Source of the DNA: JBCBDX01 sp039822005
GTDB lineage: Bacteria; Pseudomonadota; Alphaproteobacteria; Rhizobiales; Rhizobiaceae
Assembly: GCA_039822005.1 (NCBI GenBank)
Contig: JBCBMZ010000005.1
Location: 62,001-126,000 of the forward strand
Direction of reading: 5' to 3'
Length of the DNA stretch: 64,000 bases
Shown here: positions 8,734 through 17,068 of the stretch, piece after piece
Layout of the letters: every line of letters starts with the position of its first letter
How positions within the stretch are numbered: the first letter of the stretch is position 1
Program-made: the position numbers and the translations under genes
Notes under the pieces: model-generated
What the model saw: only the letters and a program-made list of their open reading frames with translations
The model's database searches: none
Told to the model about the DNA's origin: nothing

Positions 8734-9492
8734 TCAAGATGCGCAACCAAAAAAATAATTCTCGATGAGATCATGCATCGCGCCCGCTTCCATTCGTTCA
8801 GCGATTAACACGGGCCCCGGCCAACCTTCAGTCAGGCCCTTCGCAGCACGATCTGAAATTGCAAATACAGGTTTATTTTCAAAAGCTTGTCGAATATCAG
8901 GTTCGGCAATAGTATCACTGAGGATCTGCGCTGATACGCCCGAAAATATGCTTGCCGCATCAGGAAAGAAGGTGAGTAAATCACTCCTAAATTTATCAGT
9001 TATTTGACTGACTTTTTCAGTCTTATAGGTTTCAGCGATGACGACATCAAAACCGTGAGCTGAAAGCGCGGTTTCCACGGTATCGCGTCGTAATTTTCCG
9101 CAAAAATACCCAATTCTGGCTCCATTCTTAAACAAACGCGGGGCTTCATCTGCCACACTATCGGCATCGCCATTGACGCTTGTAACGTCAGCCATCCCAA
9201 GATCACGTGCCTGCTGCGCGGTAGCCTCCCCGACAGCCAAAACAGGGACAGTTCGCACCGCCTGAAGAAAGCCGCCTGGCGCATGGCGAATTGCGTTCGC
9301 ACTGGTGATGATGATGTAATCGACTGTAAAGAAAGCCTGTCGCAGATCGCTATCAACCGACACAGGAACCAATTGTGTCAGCGGGCGCTTGAGGACATCA
9401 AAACCACGTTCGCGTAGAACACGCTCGGTGGCCGAAGCACCCGGTTCGGGCCGTGTGACGACTATACGCGGGCAAAAATCGGCTTGTATCAT
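8734..9492 (-). CDS. hemD: uroporphyrinogen-III synthase
   Basis: A 252-residue protein of the fast-diverging HemD family, which cyclises hydroxymethylbilane to uroporphyrinogen III with inversion of ring D. Visible landmarks are VTRPEPGASATERVLRERG at the N-terminus, the central VLAVGEATAQQARDLG, and FSGVSAQ plus PVFAISDRAAKGLTEGW near the C-terminus. It overlaps the end of hemC by four bases (ATGA), which implies translational coupling. The two enzymes act consecutively in the pathway. Confidence 0.9.
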   Translation of the reverse strand: MIQADFCPRIVVTRPEPGASATERVLRERGFDVLKRPLTQLVPVSVDSDLRQAFFTVDYIIITSANAIRHAPGGFLQAVRTVPVLAVGEATAQQARDLGMADVTSVNGDADSVADEAPRLFKNGARIGYFCGKLRRDTVETALSAHGFDVVIAETYKTEKVSQITDKFRSDLLTFFPDAASIFSGVSAQILSDTIAEPDIRQAFENKPVFAISDRAAKGLTEGWPGPVLIAERMEAGAMHDLIENYFFGCAS

Positions 9493-10424
9493 GCCCAGCT
9501 TTCAAAAAAGCCGGGCCCGGCCGCCGTGCGTACAGTTTTAGCGGCTTTTCTACCAATTTCCTCGGCTTCTCCGGCATTGCCCGATAGCTGTACATCGTGG
9601 GATTGCGTACCATCCGGCGTTAAAATCATGCCGTAAAAACGCAGGCTGTCAGCGTCAATGGTGGCATGTCCGGCAATGGGCGTGCGGCACGAACCATCCA
9701 GCGCCGCCAGAAAGGCACGCTCGCACACGAGAGCCGTATGGGTTGCCATGTCGTTGAGCGGCTCGACCAGTGCATCGGTGCGGGCATCCCCGCTGCGCCC
9801 CTCAATACAAATCGCCCCTTGCCCCGGTGCAGGGGGAAACGTCTCAAGATCGACTAAATCCGTGATGACATCGGCCTTGCCCAATCGGCGCAATCCAGCG
9901 TTAGCCAAGAGTGTCGCATCGGCAACACCCTCTTCCAGCTTGCGAAGACGTGTCTGCACATTGCCGCGAAACTCGACAACGGTAATGTCGGGCCGCGCCC
10001 GACGCACCAACGCCTGCCGTCGCAAAGACGACGTGCCGACGACCGCGTTACGCGGCAATTCGTCGAGCTTGGGCGCGGCGACGCCTATGAATGCATCACG
10101 CGGATCTTCACGTTCCAAAAAGGCTGTTATTGCCAGCCCTTCTGGTAAAACCGTTGGCATGTCCTTGGAAGAGTGAACGGCGATATCACATCGTCCATCC
10201 AGCAATTGCTCTTCAAGCTCGAGCGTGAAAAGTCCTTTGCCGCCGACTTCAGATAGTGGCCGATCCAATATGCGGTCACCTGCTGTCGACAAGACGACGA
10301 TTTCAACATCATCAGCAATGATACCGTGAGCGCGAACCAACCTGTCGCGCACTTCATGCGCCTGCGCCAACGCCAGAGGACTGCCGCGCGTGGCAATGCG
10401 CACGGGACCAAATTCTTTTCCCAC
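9489..10424 (-). CDS. hemC: porphobilinogen deaminase (hydroxymethylbilane synthase)
   Basis: The 311-residue enzyme polymerises four porphobilinogens into hydroxymethylbilane in the cytoplasm. The N-terminus RIATRGSPLALAQA, the active-site segment SSKDMPT and the dipyrromethane-cofactor cysteine in LDGSCRTPIAGH (about residue 250) are all present. The start is the GTG at 10424, which gives the correct N-terminus. It is the first gene of the hemC-hemD-Mic60-hemY block and diverges from tsaD across about 100 bases. Confidence 0.96.
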   Translation of the reverse strand: MGKEFGPVRIATRGSPLALAQAHEVRDRLVRAHGIIADDVEIVVLSTAGDRILDRPLSEVGGKGLFTLELEEQLLDGRCDIAVHSSKDMPTVLPEGLAITAFLEREDPRDAFIGVAAPKLDELPRNAVVGTSSLRRQALVRRARPDITVVEFRGNVQTRLRKLEEGVADATLLANAGLRRLGKADVITDLVDLETFPPAPGQGAICIEGRSGDARTDALVEPLNDMATHTALVCERAFLAALDGSCRTPIAGHATIDADSLRFYGMILTPDGTQSHDVQLSGNAGEAEEIGRKAAKTVRTAAGPGFFESWA

Positions 10425-10524
10425 GTTTGAAACCTTCCCGATCCGTGTTAGGCGCTCACTAACCTGTCAAAAACGCTGCGGCAATCCGGCGTTAGGTGCA
10501 ACATGGATCAAAAAGAGTCAGACT

Positions 10525-11607
10525 TTGCCGCCGATCACCATACTTGGCATCGAAACAAGCTGCGACGAAACGGCCGCGGCAATCGTCAAACTGGACGGGA
10601 ACCGCAGGCAAATCCTCGCAAATGTCGTCTTTAGTCAAATTGACGAACATGCCGCATTTGGTGGCGTAGTACCGGAACTGGCCGCGCGCGCGCATGTCAC
10701 ACGGCTCGATAAAATCATTGAAGCGGCGATGACCGACGCAGGGATGGGTTATGAGGATCTGACAGCTATCGCCGCGACGACGGGACCGGGCCTTATCGGA
10801 TCGTTGATTGTCGGAACCATCACGGGTCGTGCGATCGCGCAGGCATCAGACAAACCATTTGTTCCAATCAACCATCTGGAAGGGCATGCCCTGACAGCGC
10901 GACTCACCAATGATGTGGCGTTTCCCTACCTGCTTTTGCTCGTTTCAGGGGGGCATACGCAAATTATCTGTGTGCGCAGCGTAGGCAAATACGAGCGCTG
11001 GGCATCCACGATCGACGACGCTTTGGGCGAAGCGTTTGACAAAACCGCAAAACTACTAGGCCTTGCCTATCCCGGCGGGCCAGCGGTTGAGCATGCCGCG
11101 GCACGCGGTGACAGCACGCGTTTTGATCTTCCGCGGCCATTGCGCGGTGAGGAAAGACTGGATTTTTCCTTTTCCGGCTTGAAATCTGCCTTGCGAAAAA
11201 CCGCAACCGAACTTGGCGCGCTATCCGGCCAGGATGTGGCGGATCTGTGTGCATCCTTCCAGCTGGCGGTCACGGAGACACTGCGCGAACGGGTTTCGCG
11301 CGCCCTACTAAAATTTCAAGCGGCCAAAATAACTGAAAAACCGACACTGGTTGTTGCCGGTGGCGTGGCAGCGAACGCGGCGATCAGAACAATGCTGACC
11401 GATCTCTGTCACCAGACGAGTTTCGACTTTGTCGCACCGCCGCTTCCATTGTGCACGGACAACGCGGCCATGATCGCATGGGCCGCCGCCGAACGCATGC
11501 GGGCGGGCGCAAAAATAGACTTGGACCCGGAACCGCGGCCTCGTTGGCCGCTGGATGAACAAAGCGCGCCAATGATGGGGCACGGTAAACGCGGAGCAAA
11601 AGTGTGA
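10525..11607 (+). CDS. tsaD: tRNA N6-threonylcarbamoyladenosine transferase TsaD
   Basis: TsaD (Gcp/Kae1) forms t6A37 on ANN-decoding tRNAs together with TsaB, TsaE and TsaC. The family opening ILGIETSCDETAAAI, the iron-binding HLEGHALTAR (H-x3-H), LLLVSGGHTQ and the late VAGGVAANAA are intact. The frame is open upstream to a GTG at 10390, inside hemC on the other strand, but the conserved start falls at TTG 10525, which follows an AAAGAG-like sequence and gives 360 residues, the usual length. The TTG start is inference. The stop overlaps the gpsA start as GTGA. Confidence 0.93.
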   Translation: MPPITILGIETSCDETAAAIVKLDGNRRQILANVVFSQIDEHAAFGGVVPELAARAHVTRLDKIIEAAMTDAGMGYEDLTAIAATTGPGLIGSLIVGTITGRAIAQASDKPFVPINHLEGHALTARLTNDVAFPYLLLLVSGGHTQIICVRSVGKYERWASTIDDALGEAFDKTAKLLGLAYPGGPAVEHAAARGDSTRFDLPRPLRGEERLDFSFSGLKSALRKTATELGALSGQDVADLCASFQLAVTETLRERVSRALLKFQAAKITEKPTLVVAGGVAANAAIRTMLTDLCHQTSFDFVAPPLPLCTDNAAMIAWAAAERMRAGAKIDLDPEPRPRWPLDEQSAPMMGHGKRGAKV

Positions 11608-12587
11608 GCCGTATCGGCGTCGTTGGGGCAGGCTCCTGGGGAACCGCCATTGCGCACACCATGGCAGCCTCAGGCCACAAAACAACACTGTGGTCGCGCA
11701 GCCAGAAAACAGCTGCCGAGATTTATCAAGATCGGACAAATAAACACTATCTCGGTGATATCAGGTTAAACGCGACACTGTCCGCGACTTGCGACCTGTC
11801 ACAAGCACTGGATGGGGCATCGTTCATCTTCTTGGTAACGCCTTCGCAAACCACTGAAGCGATGGCATGTGAGATAAGAAAAGCCGGTATTGAAAGACGC
11901 TTGCCGATCATTTGCTGCGCCAAGGGCCTTGACCAAGAAACAGGCCGACGGGTCAGCCAAATCGTTGAAGCAGCTTTGCCTGACAATCCGGTGATGGTGC
12001 TCTCGGGGCCAAGTTTTGCGCGTGATGTGGCATCGGGACTGCCCACCGCAGTCACGCTGGCAGGCAATGATCTCAATACCACCTTGTCTGCCTGCAAAAC
12101 GCTGTCGTCAGCAGTTTTGCGCCTCTATGCCAGCGACGACATGTGCGGTGTGGAACTTGGCGGCGCGCTCAAAAACGTCATGGCAATCGCCGCTGGCATC
12201 GTACATGGGGTCGGCCTTGGTCAAAGCGCCAAAGCAGCACTCATTGCCCGCGGGTTCGCGGAAATGGAGCGGATAGCGCAAGCCTATGGCGCGCGGTCTG
12301 AAACGCTCAAGGGACTTTCCGGCTTGGGCGACTTGGTATTGACCTGCGGCTCTCAAGAGAGCCGCAATTACAGCTATGGCTTGGCGCTCACCGGCAAGGT
12401 GACCATACAAAAAAAGAAGTTGGCAGAAGGTGCCTTTACCGCCGCCAGCGCGCAGCAGCTGGCTGAAAACATGGGTGTCGCAGCGCCCATCACCAAAGCA
12501 GTGGCGGATGTGCTGTCGGGCCACCAAACCATACCACAAGCTGTTGAAAGTCTGACTTCTCGCCCGGTGAAAGCGGAACTGGATTGA
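11604..12587 (+). CDS. gpsA: NAD(P)H-dependent glycerol-3-phosphate dehydrogenase
   Basis: The 327-residue cytoplasmic enzyme reduces dihydroxyacetone phosphate to sn-glycerol-3-phosphate, the backbone of phospholipids. The Rossmann motif GAGSWGTAIA lies at residues 7-16. The catalytic-lysine segment GGALKNVMAIAAGI is near residue 190 and the substrate region LSGLGDLVLTC is near residue 245. The GTG start at 11604 overlaps the tsaD stop by four bases. The tsaD-gpsA pair, divergent from hemC, is a widely conserved order in this group. Confidence 0.96.
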   Translation: MSRIGVVGAGSWGTAIAHTMAASGHKTTLWSRSQKTAAEIYQDRTNKHYLGDIRLNATLSATCDLSQALDGASFIFLVTPSQTTEAMACEIRKAGIERRLPIICCAKGLDQETGRRVSQIVEAALPDNPVMVLSGPSFARDVASGLPTAVTLAGNDLNTTLSACKTLSSAVLRLYASDDMCGVELGGALKNVMAIAAGIVHGVGLGQSAKAALIARGFAEMERIAQAYGARSETLKGLSGLGDLVLTCGSQESRNYSYGLALTGKVTIQKKKLAEGAFTAASAQQLAENMGVAAPITKAVADVLSGHQTIPQAVESLTSRPVKAELD

Positions 12588-12639
12588 CCGACCTGTCGTC
12601 GCAGCTATGTGTCGGGAGAAACAACAAGGATGACGGCAT

Positions 12640-13071
12640 ATGAGCAACTACTGGCTCTTTAAATCAGAACCGTTCAAATGGTCGTGGGAACAACAAAAGG
12701 CCAAGGGCGACGCGGGCGAGGAGTGGGACGGTATCCGTAACTACCAGGCCCGCAACAATATGCGCGCAATGAAACTGGGCGATAAGGGTTTCTTCTATCA
12801 CTCCAACGAGGGCTTGGAGGTCGTCGGGATTGTTGAGGTCAGCGCGGAAGTCCACCCTGATTCAACCACCGATGACGAACGTTGGGAGTGTGTCGATATC
12901 AAAGCTGTTTGCGACATGCCCAACCCTGTGAGTTTGAAAGCAGTCAAGGCCAACCCATCTTTGGAAAACATGGCACTGGTCACGTCGATGCGTCTATCGG
13001 TTCAACCGGTCACAAGGGAGGAGTGGCTGGAAGTCTGCGCCATGGGCGGATTGGAAAACCCGCCGCTTTGA
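12640..13071 (+). CDS. EVE domain-containing protein
   Basis: A compact 143-residue EVE domain. The opening MSNYWLFKSEPFKWSWEQQ, the middle WDGIRNYQARNNMRAMKLGDKGFFYHSN and the end LVTSMRLSVQPVT match the family closely. EVE folds are related to PUA and YTH domains and bind modified bases in DNA or RNA, and stand-alone members may sense modified nucleic acids. The start has an AAGGA sequence about 10 bases upstream. It lies 52 bases after gpsA on the same strand. Confidence 0.9.
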   Translation: MSNYWLFKSEPFKWSWEQQKAKGDAGEEWDGIRNYQARNNMRAMKLGDKGFFYHSNEGLEVVGIVEVSAEVHPDSTTDDERWECVDIKAVCDMPNPVSLKAVKANPSLENMALVTSMRLSVQPVTREEWLEVCAMGGLENPPL

Positions 13072-13128
13072 ACTTGAAAGACTGTGCATTCCCAATTTTG
13101 ATGTTACTGTCGGGAGCAGGGGAACGTT

Positions 13129-13536
13129 ATGGAATTTTCAGGTTTTAATCCACCGGCAATCGGCGCAGCGACCATTGCGGCTTTCATCTTCGGGTCGATT
13201 TACTATGGCACACTGTCAAAACCCTGGATGAAGGCCGCGGGCATTTCACCACAAAGTGCCAGTATGAAGCCGTCGATCTTTGCGATCACACTTGTTTGCG
13301 AGATCGTCATGGCAATCATGCTGGCCGGGCTTATCGGCCATTTGGGCGACGACCAAGTCACGCTTCGAAATGGTGTGATATCAGCCTTCTTTGTTTGGCT
13401 GGGGTTTGTACTCACCACGCTTACCATCAACCATCGCTATAGCGGCAAAGGTTGGGATTTGACGCTTATCGATGGCGGTCATTGGCTGGGCGTATTGCTG
13501 ATTATGGGTGCCGTGATTGGCTATATCGGTCTTTGA
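13129..13536 (+). CDS. DUF1761 family membrane protein
   Basis: The 135-residue protein has four predicted transmembrane segments, and the pattern IAAFIFGSIYYGTLSKPWMKAAG at the N-terminus is diagnostic for DUF1761. The function of this family is unknown. The ATG follows a strong GGGGAA Shine-Dalgarno sequence. It converges on the L,D-transpeptidase gene with three bases between stops. Confidence 0.82.
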   Translation: MEFSGFNPPAIGAATIAAFIFGSIYYGTLSKPWMKAAGISPQSASMKPSIFAITLVCEIVMAIMLAGLIGHLGDDQVTLRNGVISAFFVWLGFVLTTLTINHRYSGKGWDLTLIDGGHWLGVLLIMGAVIGYIGL

Positions 13537-13539
13537 ATA

Positions 13540-14076
13540 TCAAGCTTGACGGAGAACGGTGATCTGCGTCTTCAAAGAAATCCGGGCGGCCACGTGCAGT
13601 AGGTCGGGCAAAGCCAACGCAATACAACCGGCAGTCGGGGGAAATCCCGGCTTTGCAACATGCATGAATATCGCCGACCCGCGCCCGCGGGAACGAACAG
13701 GAGGCATGTTCCAGTCCAACACGATGCACAAATCATAGAGGCAGTCGTCCCGCATCATCACTTCGTGTGACGAAACAAAAGGTAATTGAACGGGCTGATT
13801 GTAAGCCGCGTGCACCGGATCATCGCACCAGCCATCATTGGCTGTGATCGCGCGCAGCGGAAGCGCGCATTGCGGCCGATGCGCAAGACGATCGGGTCGC
13901 CAATAGGCTGAAACAGGGCGCATCTGGCGATGAGCAGGCGTTGCGCCATCACTTTCACGCTTGAATATGCTCGTCCCACCCTTCCCGGTAACGCAGGAAA
14001 AACGACACTCCCCGGCGCTTAAAATACCTTCGATCACGGAACCAGGCTTTCTTCTCACAGCGATGTGTTCAAACAT
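13540..14076 (-). CDS. L,D-transpeptidase family (YkuD/COG3786) protein
   Basis: The 178-residue protein carries the YkuD catalytic pattern near the C-terminus: His in FMHVAKPG and the nucleophile Cys in PTAGCIALALPDLL. This H-x(n)-GC spacing is that of the COG3786 branch of L,D-transpeptidases. Such enzymes crosslink peptidoglycan or attach proteins to it, but I see no signal peptide, so location and substrate are open. The frame extends to TTG 14082; I chose ATG 14076 (MFEHIAVRR). It is divergent from the cenR-like gene. Confidence 0.8.
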   Translation of the reverse strand: MFEHIAVRRKPGSVIEGILSAGECRFSCVTGKGGTSIFKRESDGATPAHRQMRPVSAYWRPDRLAHRPQCALPLRAITANDGWCDDPVHAAYNQPVQLPFVSSHEVMMRDDCLYDLCIVLDWNMPPVRSRGRGSAIFMHVAKPGFPPTAGCIALALPDLLHVAARISLKTQITVLRQA

Positions 14077-14114
14077 GATCAACCCGGTGGTTGCTTATTT
14101 TGGCCGTAAACATC

Positions 14115-14175
14115 AGTTGACGTAAGCCAACATAAAGCCAAACTACGCAATGAACGATAGTGATTTGCGTCAACT
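14115..14175. promoter_or_regulatory. inverted-repeat arms upstream of the cenR-like gene
   Basis: Two 11-base arms, AGTTGACGTAA at 14115-14125 and TTGCGTCAACT at 14165-14175, are inverted copies differing at one position, with 39 bases between them. They flank the region just before the regulator ATG at 14194. The spacing (arm centres 50 bases apart) could suit two protein dimers and DNA looping. Function is inference only. Confidence 0.35.
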
Positions 14176-14193
14176 CGAATACCAAGGTGACCG

Positions 14194-14877
14194 ATGTCCA
14201 CCAAAACAATTCTTCTCGTCGATGATGACGATGATTTGCGTGAAATTCTCAATGAGCAATTATCACTATACGAAGAATTCCACGTCCTTCAGGAACAAAC
14301 AGCCACGAAGGGTGTGGAAACTGCTCGAAACAACATGATCGACCTCGTCGTTATGGACGTCGGATTGCCGGATATGGACGGTCGCGAGGCGGTAAAGATC
14401 TTGCGAAAAGGTGGTTTTAAAGCGCCGGTAATCATGCTCACCGGCCACGATACAGATTCAGACACGATCCTTGGCCTGGAGGCCGGCGCGAACGACTATG
14501 TCACCAAGCCCTTCAAATTTGCTGTGCTGCTGGCGCGCGTGCGCGCACAACTTCGCCAACATGAGCAAAGCGAAGATGCCACGTTCAGTGTTGGCCACTA
14601 CACATTTAAGCCGGCCCACAAGCTTTTGGTTGAAGGCGATGGCACGAAAGTGCGCCTGACTGAAAAAGAAGCGAACATTATCAAGTTTCTCTACCGTGCT
14701 GGTGCTCGCGTTGTTTCCCGTGACACGCTCCTGGAGGAGGTGTGGGGTTACAACTCGGGTGTAACGACGCACACGCTGGAAACCCACGTTTACCGGTTGC
14801 GCCAAAAGATTGAAAAAGATCCGTCAAACGCATCAATTCTGGTGACAGAAAGCGGTGGCTACAAGCTGGTGCCTTAA
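14194..14877 (+). CDS. cenR: OmpR-family response regulator (CenR/OtpR type)
   Basis: The 227-residue protein has a receiver domain (residues 5-118: acidic cluster VDDDDD, phospho-acceptor Asp55 in VVMDVGLPD, Thr83 in MLTGHD, Lys104 in TKPFK) and a C-terminal winged-helix DNA-binding domain ending RQKIEKDPSN...SGGYKLVP. The sequence and the downstream cyclic-nucleotide-binding gene match the alphaproteobacterial envelope regulator CenR (Caulobacter) / OtpR (Brucella). No kinase gene is adjacent, as is usual for that orphan regulator. I am sure of the family and fairly sure of the ortholog. Confidence 0.85.
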   Translation: MSTKTILLVDDDDDLREILNEQLSLYEEFHVLQEQTATKGVETARNNMIDLVVMDVGLPDMDGREAVKILRKGGFKAPVIMLTGHDTDSDTILGLEAGANDYVTKPFKFAVLLARVRAQLRQHEQSEDATFSVGHYTFKPAHKLLVEGDGTKVRLTEKEANIIKFLYRAGARVVSRDTLLEEVWGYNSGVTTHTLETHVYRLRQKIEKDPSNASILVTESGGYKLVP

Positions 14878-14961
14878 CAACGGCCTTACCGGCTTTGCAT
14901 AGGCGGATAAAAACGCTAGTTGTCGGCCCCTTGATGCAACCAGCAACCATATGGGCAACCC

Positions 14962-15429
14962 GTGTCACTGGATGATGACATCCGCCTTATTGCCGAGGCA
15001 CCCCTTTTTGCCGAGCTTAACGCCGACCAGCTCAGATTGTTGGCGTTTGGCGCGGAGCGCTTGTCATTCATGGATGGTCAGGTCATCTTTCGACAAGGCG
15101 ACATCTCCGATTACGGGTGCGTGATCGCCAAGGGCGAGGTGGAAGCCCTTGTCTCAACCCCGCAAGGCAACAAAACGCTGAAAATCGTCACACGACCCGC
15201 TTTGCTGGGCCAAATGGCGTTGATCACTCAATCAGAGCGGGCATTTACAGCCGTCGCGACAACCGATGTGTCGCTTTTGCGGGTCAACAGGTCCCTGTTT
15301 CACCGCATGCTGCGCGAATATCCGGAAACAGCGGCAGCCATTCACGCCGAGTTGACACAAGATCTGAAAAAACTGCTCAACGAAATTGCCAAACTGGAAG
15401 GCCGTTTTAACGCCGCCCGAGACCTCTAA
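14962..15429 (+). CDS. cyclic nucleotide-binding domain protein
   Basis: A 155-residue single-domain protein of the cNMP-binding (CAP_ED) fold. It has the beta-roll opening FMDGQVIFRQGDISDYGCVIAKGEVE, the phosphate-binding-cassette region around LLGQMALITQSERAFTAVATTD, and a short C-terminal helix but no DNA-binding domain. The cassette has Gln-Met where classical cAMP binders have Gly-Glu, so nucleotide binding is not certain. It follows the cenR-like gene by 84 bases on the same strand. In Brucella the equivalent neighbour was annotated as a cAMP-dependent kinase regulatory subunit-like protein that interacts with OtpR. The start is GTG 14962. Confidence 0.85.
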   Translation: MSLDDDIRLIAEAPLFAELNADQLRLLAFGAERLSFMDGQVIFRQGDISDYGCVIAKGEVEALVSTPQGNKTLKIVTRPALLGQMALITQSERAFTAVATTDVSLLRVNRSLFHRMLREYPETAAAIHAELTQDLKKLLNEIAKLEGRFNAARDL

Positions 15430-16238
15430 ATCTTGAAGCGGGCGATGATGGGCACATGGTCAGAGGGTTTCTCCCAACCGCGCGCCACCGAAACAATCTC
15501 AACACTTTTCAGACCGGGCTGAATATTGGGCGAACCCCAAATATGGTCCAATCGACGACCCCGATTGGAGGCTTGCCAGTCTTTCGCGCGATAACTCCAC
15601 CAGGAAAAAAGAGTTTCATCGACACCAAAGTGGTCACGCACAAGATCAGCCCAACCGGCGGATTGGCGAACGCGTTCCAACCCTTCGGTCTCAACCGGCG
15701 TATGGCTGACCACTTTCAGGAGCTGCTTGTGCGACCAAACGTCTTCAGGTAGCGGCGCGATGTTCAAATCGCCCAAAAGCAACGAAAAGCGTTCATCGCT
15801 GCCCTCAGCCCGAATATCTTCCATCTCGTCAAGGAACCGCAATTTGTGATCGAACTTGGGATTCTTCTCCCGGTCAGGTTCATCGCCACCGGCCGGCACG
15901 TAAAAATTGTGGACTGAAACCGTTCGTTCACCAAAGCGAATATCGGCTTTTATATGGCGCGCATCACCCATGGCGCAAAAATCCCGGCGCTCGATGTTTT
16001 CAATCGGCAGACGCGAAAGGGTAGCAACACCATGATAGGCTTTTTGACCATGGATTGCCAAATGGTTATAGCCAAGCTTTGTAAACGCCGCGGATGGAAA
16101 CTCAGCGTTCTGACACTTTGTTTCCTGCAGGCAGATAACGTCAGGTGCGTGATCGAGAATCAACTGTTCCACGAGCCCGCGGCGCAGACGCACTGAATTG
16201 ATATTCCAGGTGGCAATGGAAAATTCGGTCTGTATCAT
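15426..16238 (-). CDS. xthA: exodeoxyribonuclease III
   Basis: The 270-residue enzyme is an AP endonuclease and 3'-5' exonuclease of base excision repair. The family landmarks WNINSVRLR, ICLQETKC (metal-binding Glu), the GDLNIAP loop with catalytic Asp and Asn, and the C-terminal SDHVPI with catalytic Asp-His are present. The frame extends to 16265, but ATG 16238 (MIQTEFSIATWN) has a GGAG Shine-Dalgarno at good distance. Its stop overlaps the convergent cNMP-binding gene by four bases. It follows lolA on the same strand. Confidence 0.95.
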   Translation of the reverse strand: MIQTEFSIATWNINSVRLRRGLVEQLILDHAPDVICLQETKCQNAEFPSAAFTKLGYNHLAIHGQKAYHGVATLSRLPIENIERRDFCAMGDARHIKADIRFGERTVSVHNFYVPAGGDEPDREKNPKFDHKLRFLDEMEDIRAEGSDERFSLLLGDLNIAPLPEDVWSHKQLLKVVSHTPVETEGLERVRQSAGWADLVRDHFGVDETLFSWWSYRAKDWQASNRGRRLDHIWGSPNIQPGLKSVEIVSVARGWEKPSDHVPIIARFKI

Positions 16239-16334
16239 GCGTTGCTCCCAGACTTGGTGAAACAACCACCATCCCTAAAAAGCAAGCGACAGCGCCACTT
16301 TTGCGCGACCAATCACATGAAAGTTTGTTAGTGC

Positions 16335-16988
16335 CTAGCGGTTTTGGCGATCACGTTCCCTGCGGATGCGGCGATAGTCAATTTCAAAAGTATCGGGTCC
16401 GAAACGAACACCCTCTTCCACATTGAAAATCATGACTGTTGTGTCTTTGCCTTTGGCATCGCGGATCGTCCATTGGCGCAGATCATAAGAGGCCGGATCA
16501 AACATCATGGTGATCTCACTATCACCAAACAGCTTTTTATCCTGCATGACGATGGTGGTGAGGTCAGTGTTTTCTTCCACCTTCTTCACACGACGCTCAG
16601 ACAGATCGATCCGATCATTCAAAACCAGTTGCAACGGCGTCTGATTGAGCGGATAGATGTCCCATGTCTTCAACTTTGTATTGTTGACGACGACACTGCG
16701 TCCATCGGCAACGACGCGAATGGCGGCCGGGTCTTCGTAAAGGAAAAGCACTTTGCCAGGGCGTTCAATGAAGAACTTACCGCCGGTCTGCTCGCCAGTG
16801 GGACCAAATTGAATAAACTCCCCCATCATCGTGCGCACACTGCTAAAATGATCGGCAATTTCCTGAGGCGCGGCCGAACTGGCCAAAGCAGGTTTCGGGT
16901 AAGATGACAAACCCGCGCTCGCCAAAGCAAGCAGCCCGCCTCTCACGACGGTGCGGCGAGATAAGGCCATAGGTTTTTTCAAGATCAT
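16335..16988 (-). CDS. lolA: LolA-like outer-membrane lipoprotein carrier protein with Tat-type signal
   Basis: The 217-residue protein, from ATG 16988, carries the LolA fold in the periplasm, where it would escort lipoproteins from LolCDE to the outer membrane. Family segments are FSSVRTMMGEFIQFGPTGEQTGGKFFIERPGKVLFLY and RQWTIRDAKGKDTTVMIFNV. The signal region contains the twin-arginine motif SRRTVVRGG (Arg11-Arg12) before an Ala-rich hydrophobic stretch, so export by Tat is likely. An upstream ATG-rich extension to 17072 is not needed. It lies 80 bases downstream of ftsK, an order common in this group. Confidence 0.87.
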   Translation of the reverse strand: MILKKPMALSRRTVVRGGLLALASAGLSSYPKPALASSAAPQEIADHFSSVRTMMGEFIQFGPTGEQTGGKFFIERPGKVLFLYEDPAAIRVVADGRSVVVNNTKLKTWDIYPLNQTPLQLVLNDRIDLSERRVKKVEENTDLTTIVMQDKKLFGDSEITMMFDPASYDLRQWTIRDAKGKDTTVMIFNVEEGVRFGPDTFEIDYRRIRRERDRQNR

Positions 16989-17068
16989 GGCACCACCACT
17001 TTTCTTCAAACTATGTTCCGGATAGGCCGACAATTTGTCGGCACTGGGGCGCGAACATGACAATCGGT

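Noticed and set aside
10390..10524. A TsaD start at 10390
   Set aside because: That extension overlaps hemC and adds non-conserved residues before the family motif; TTG 10525 gives the normal length.
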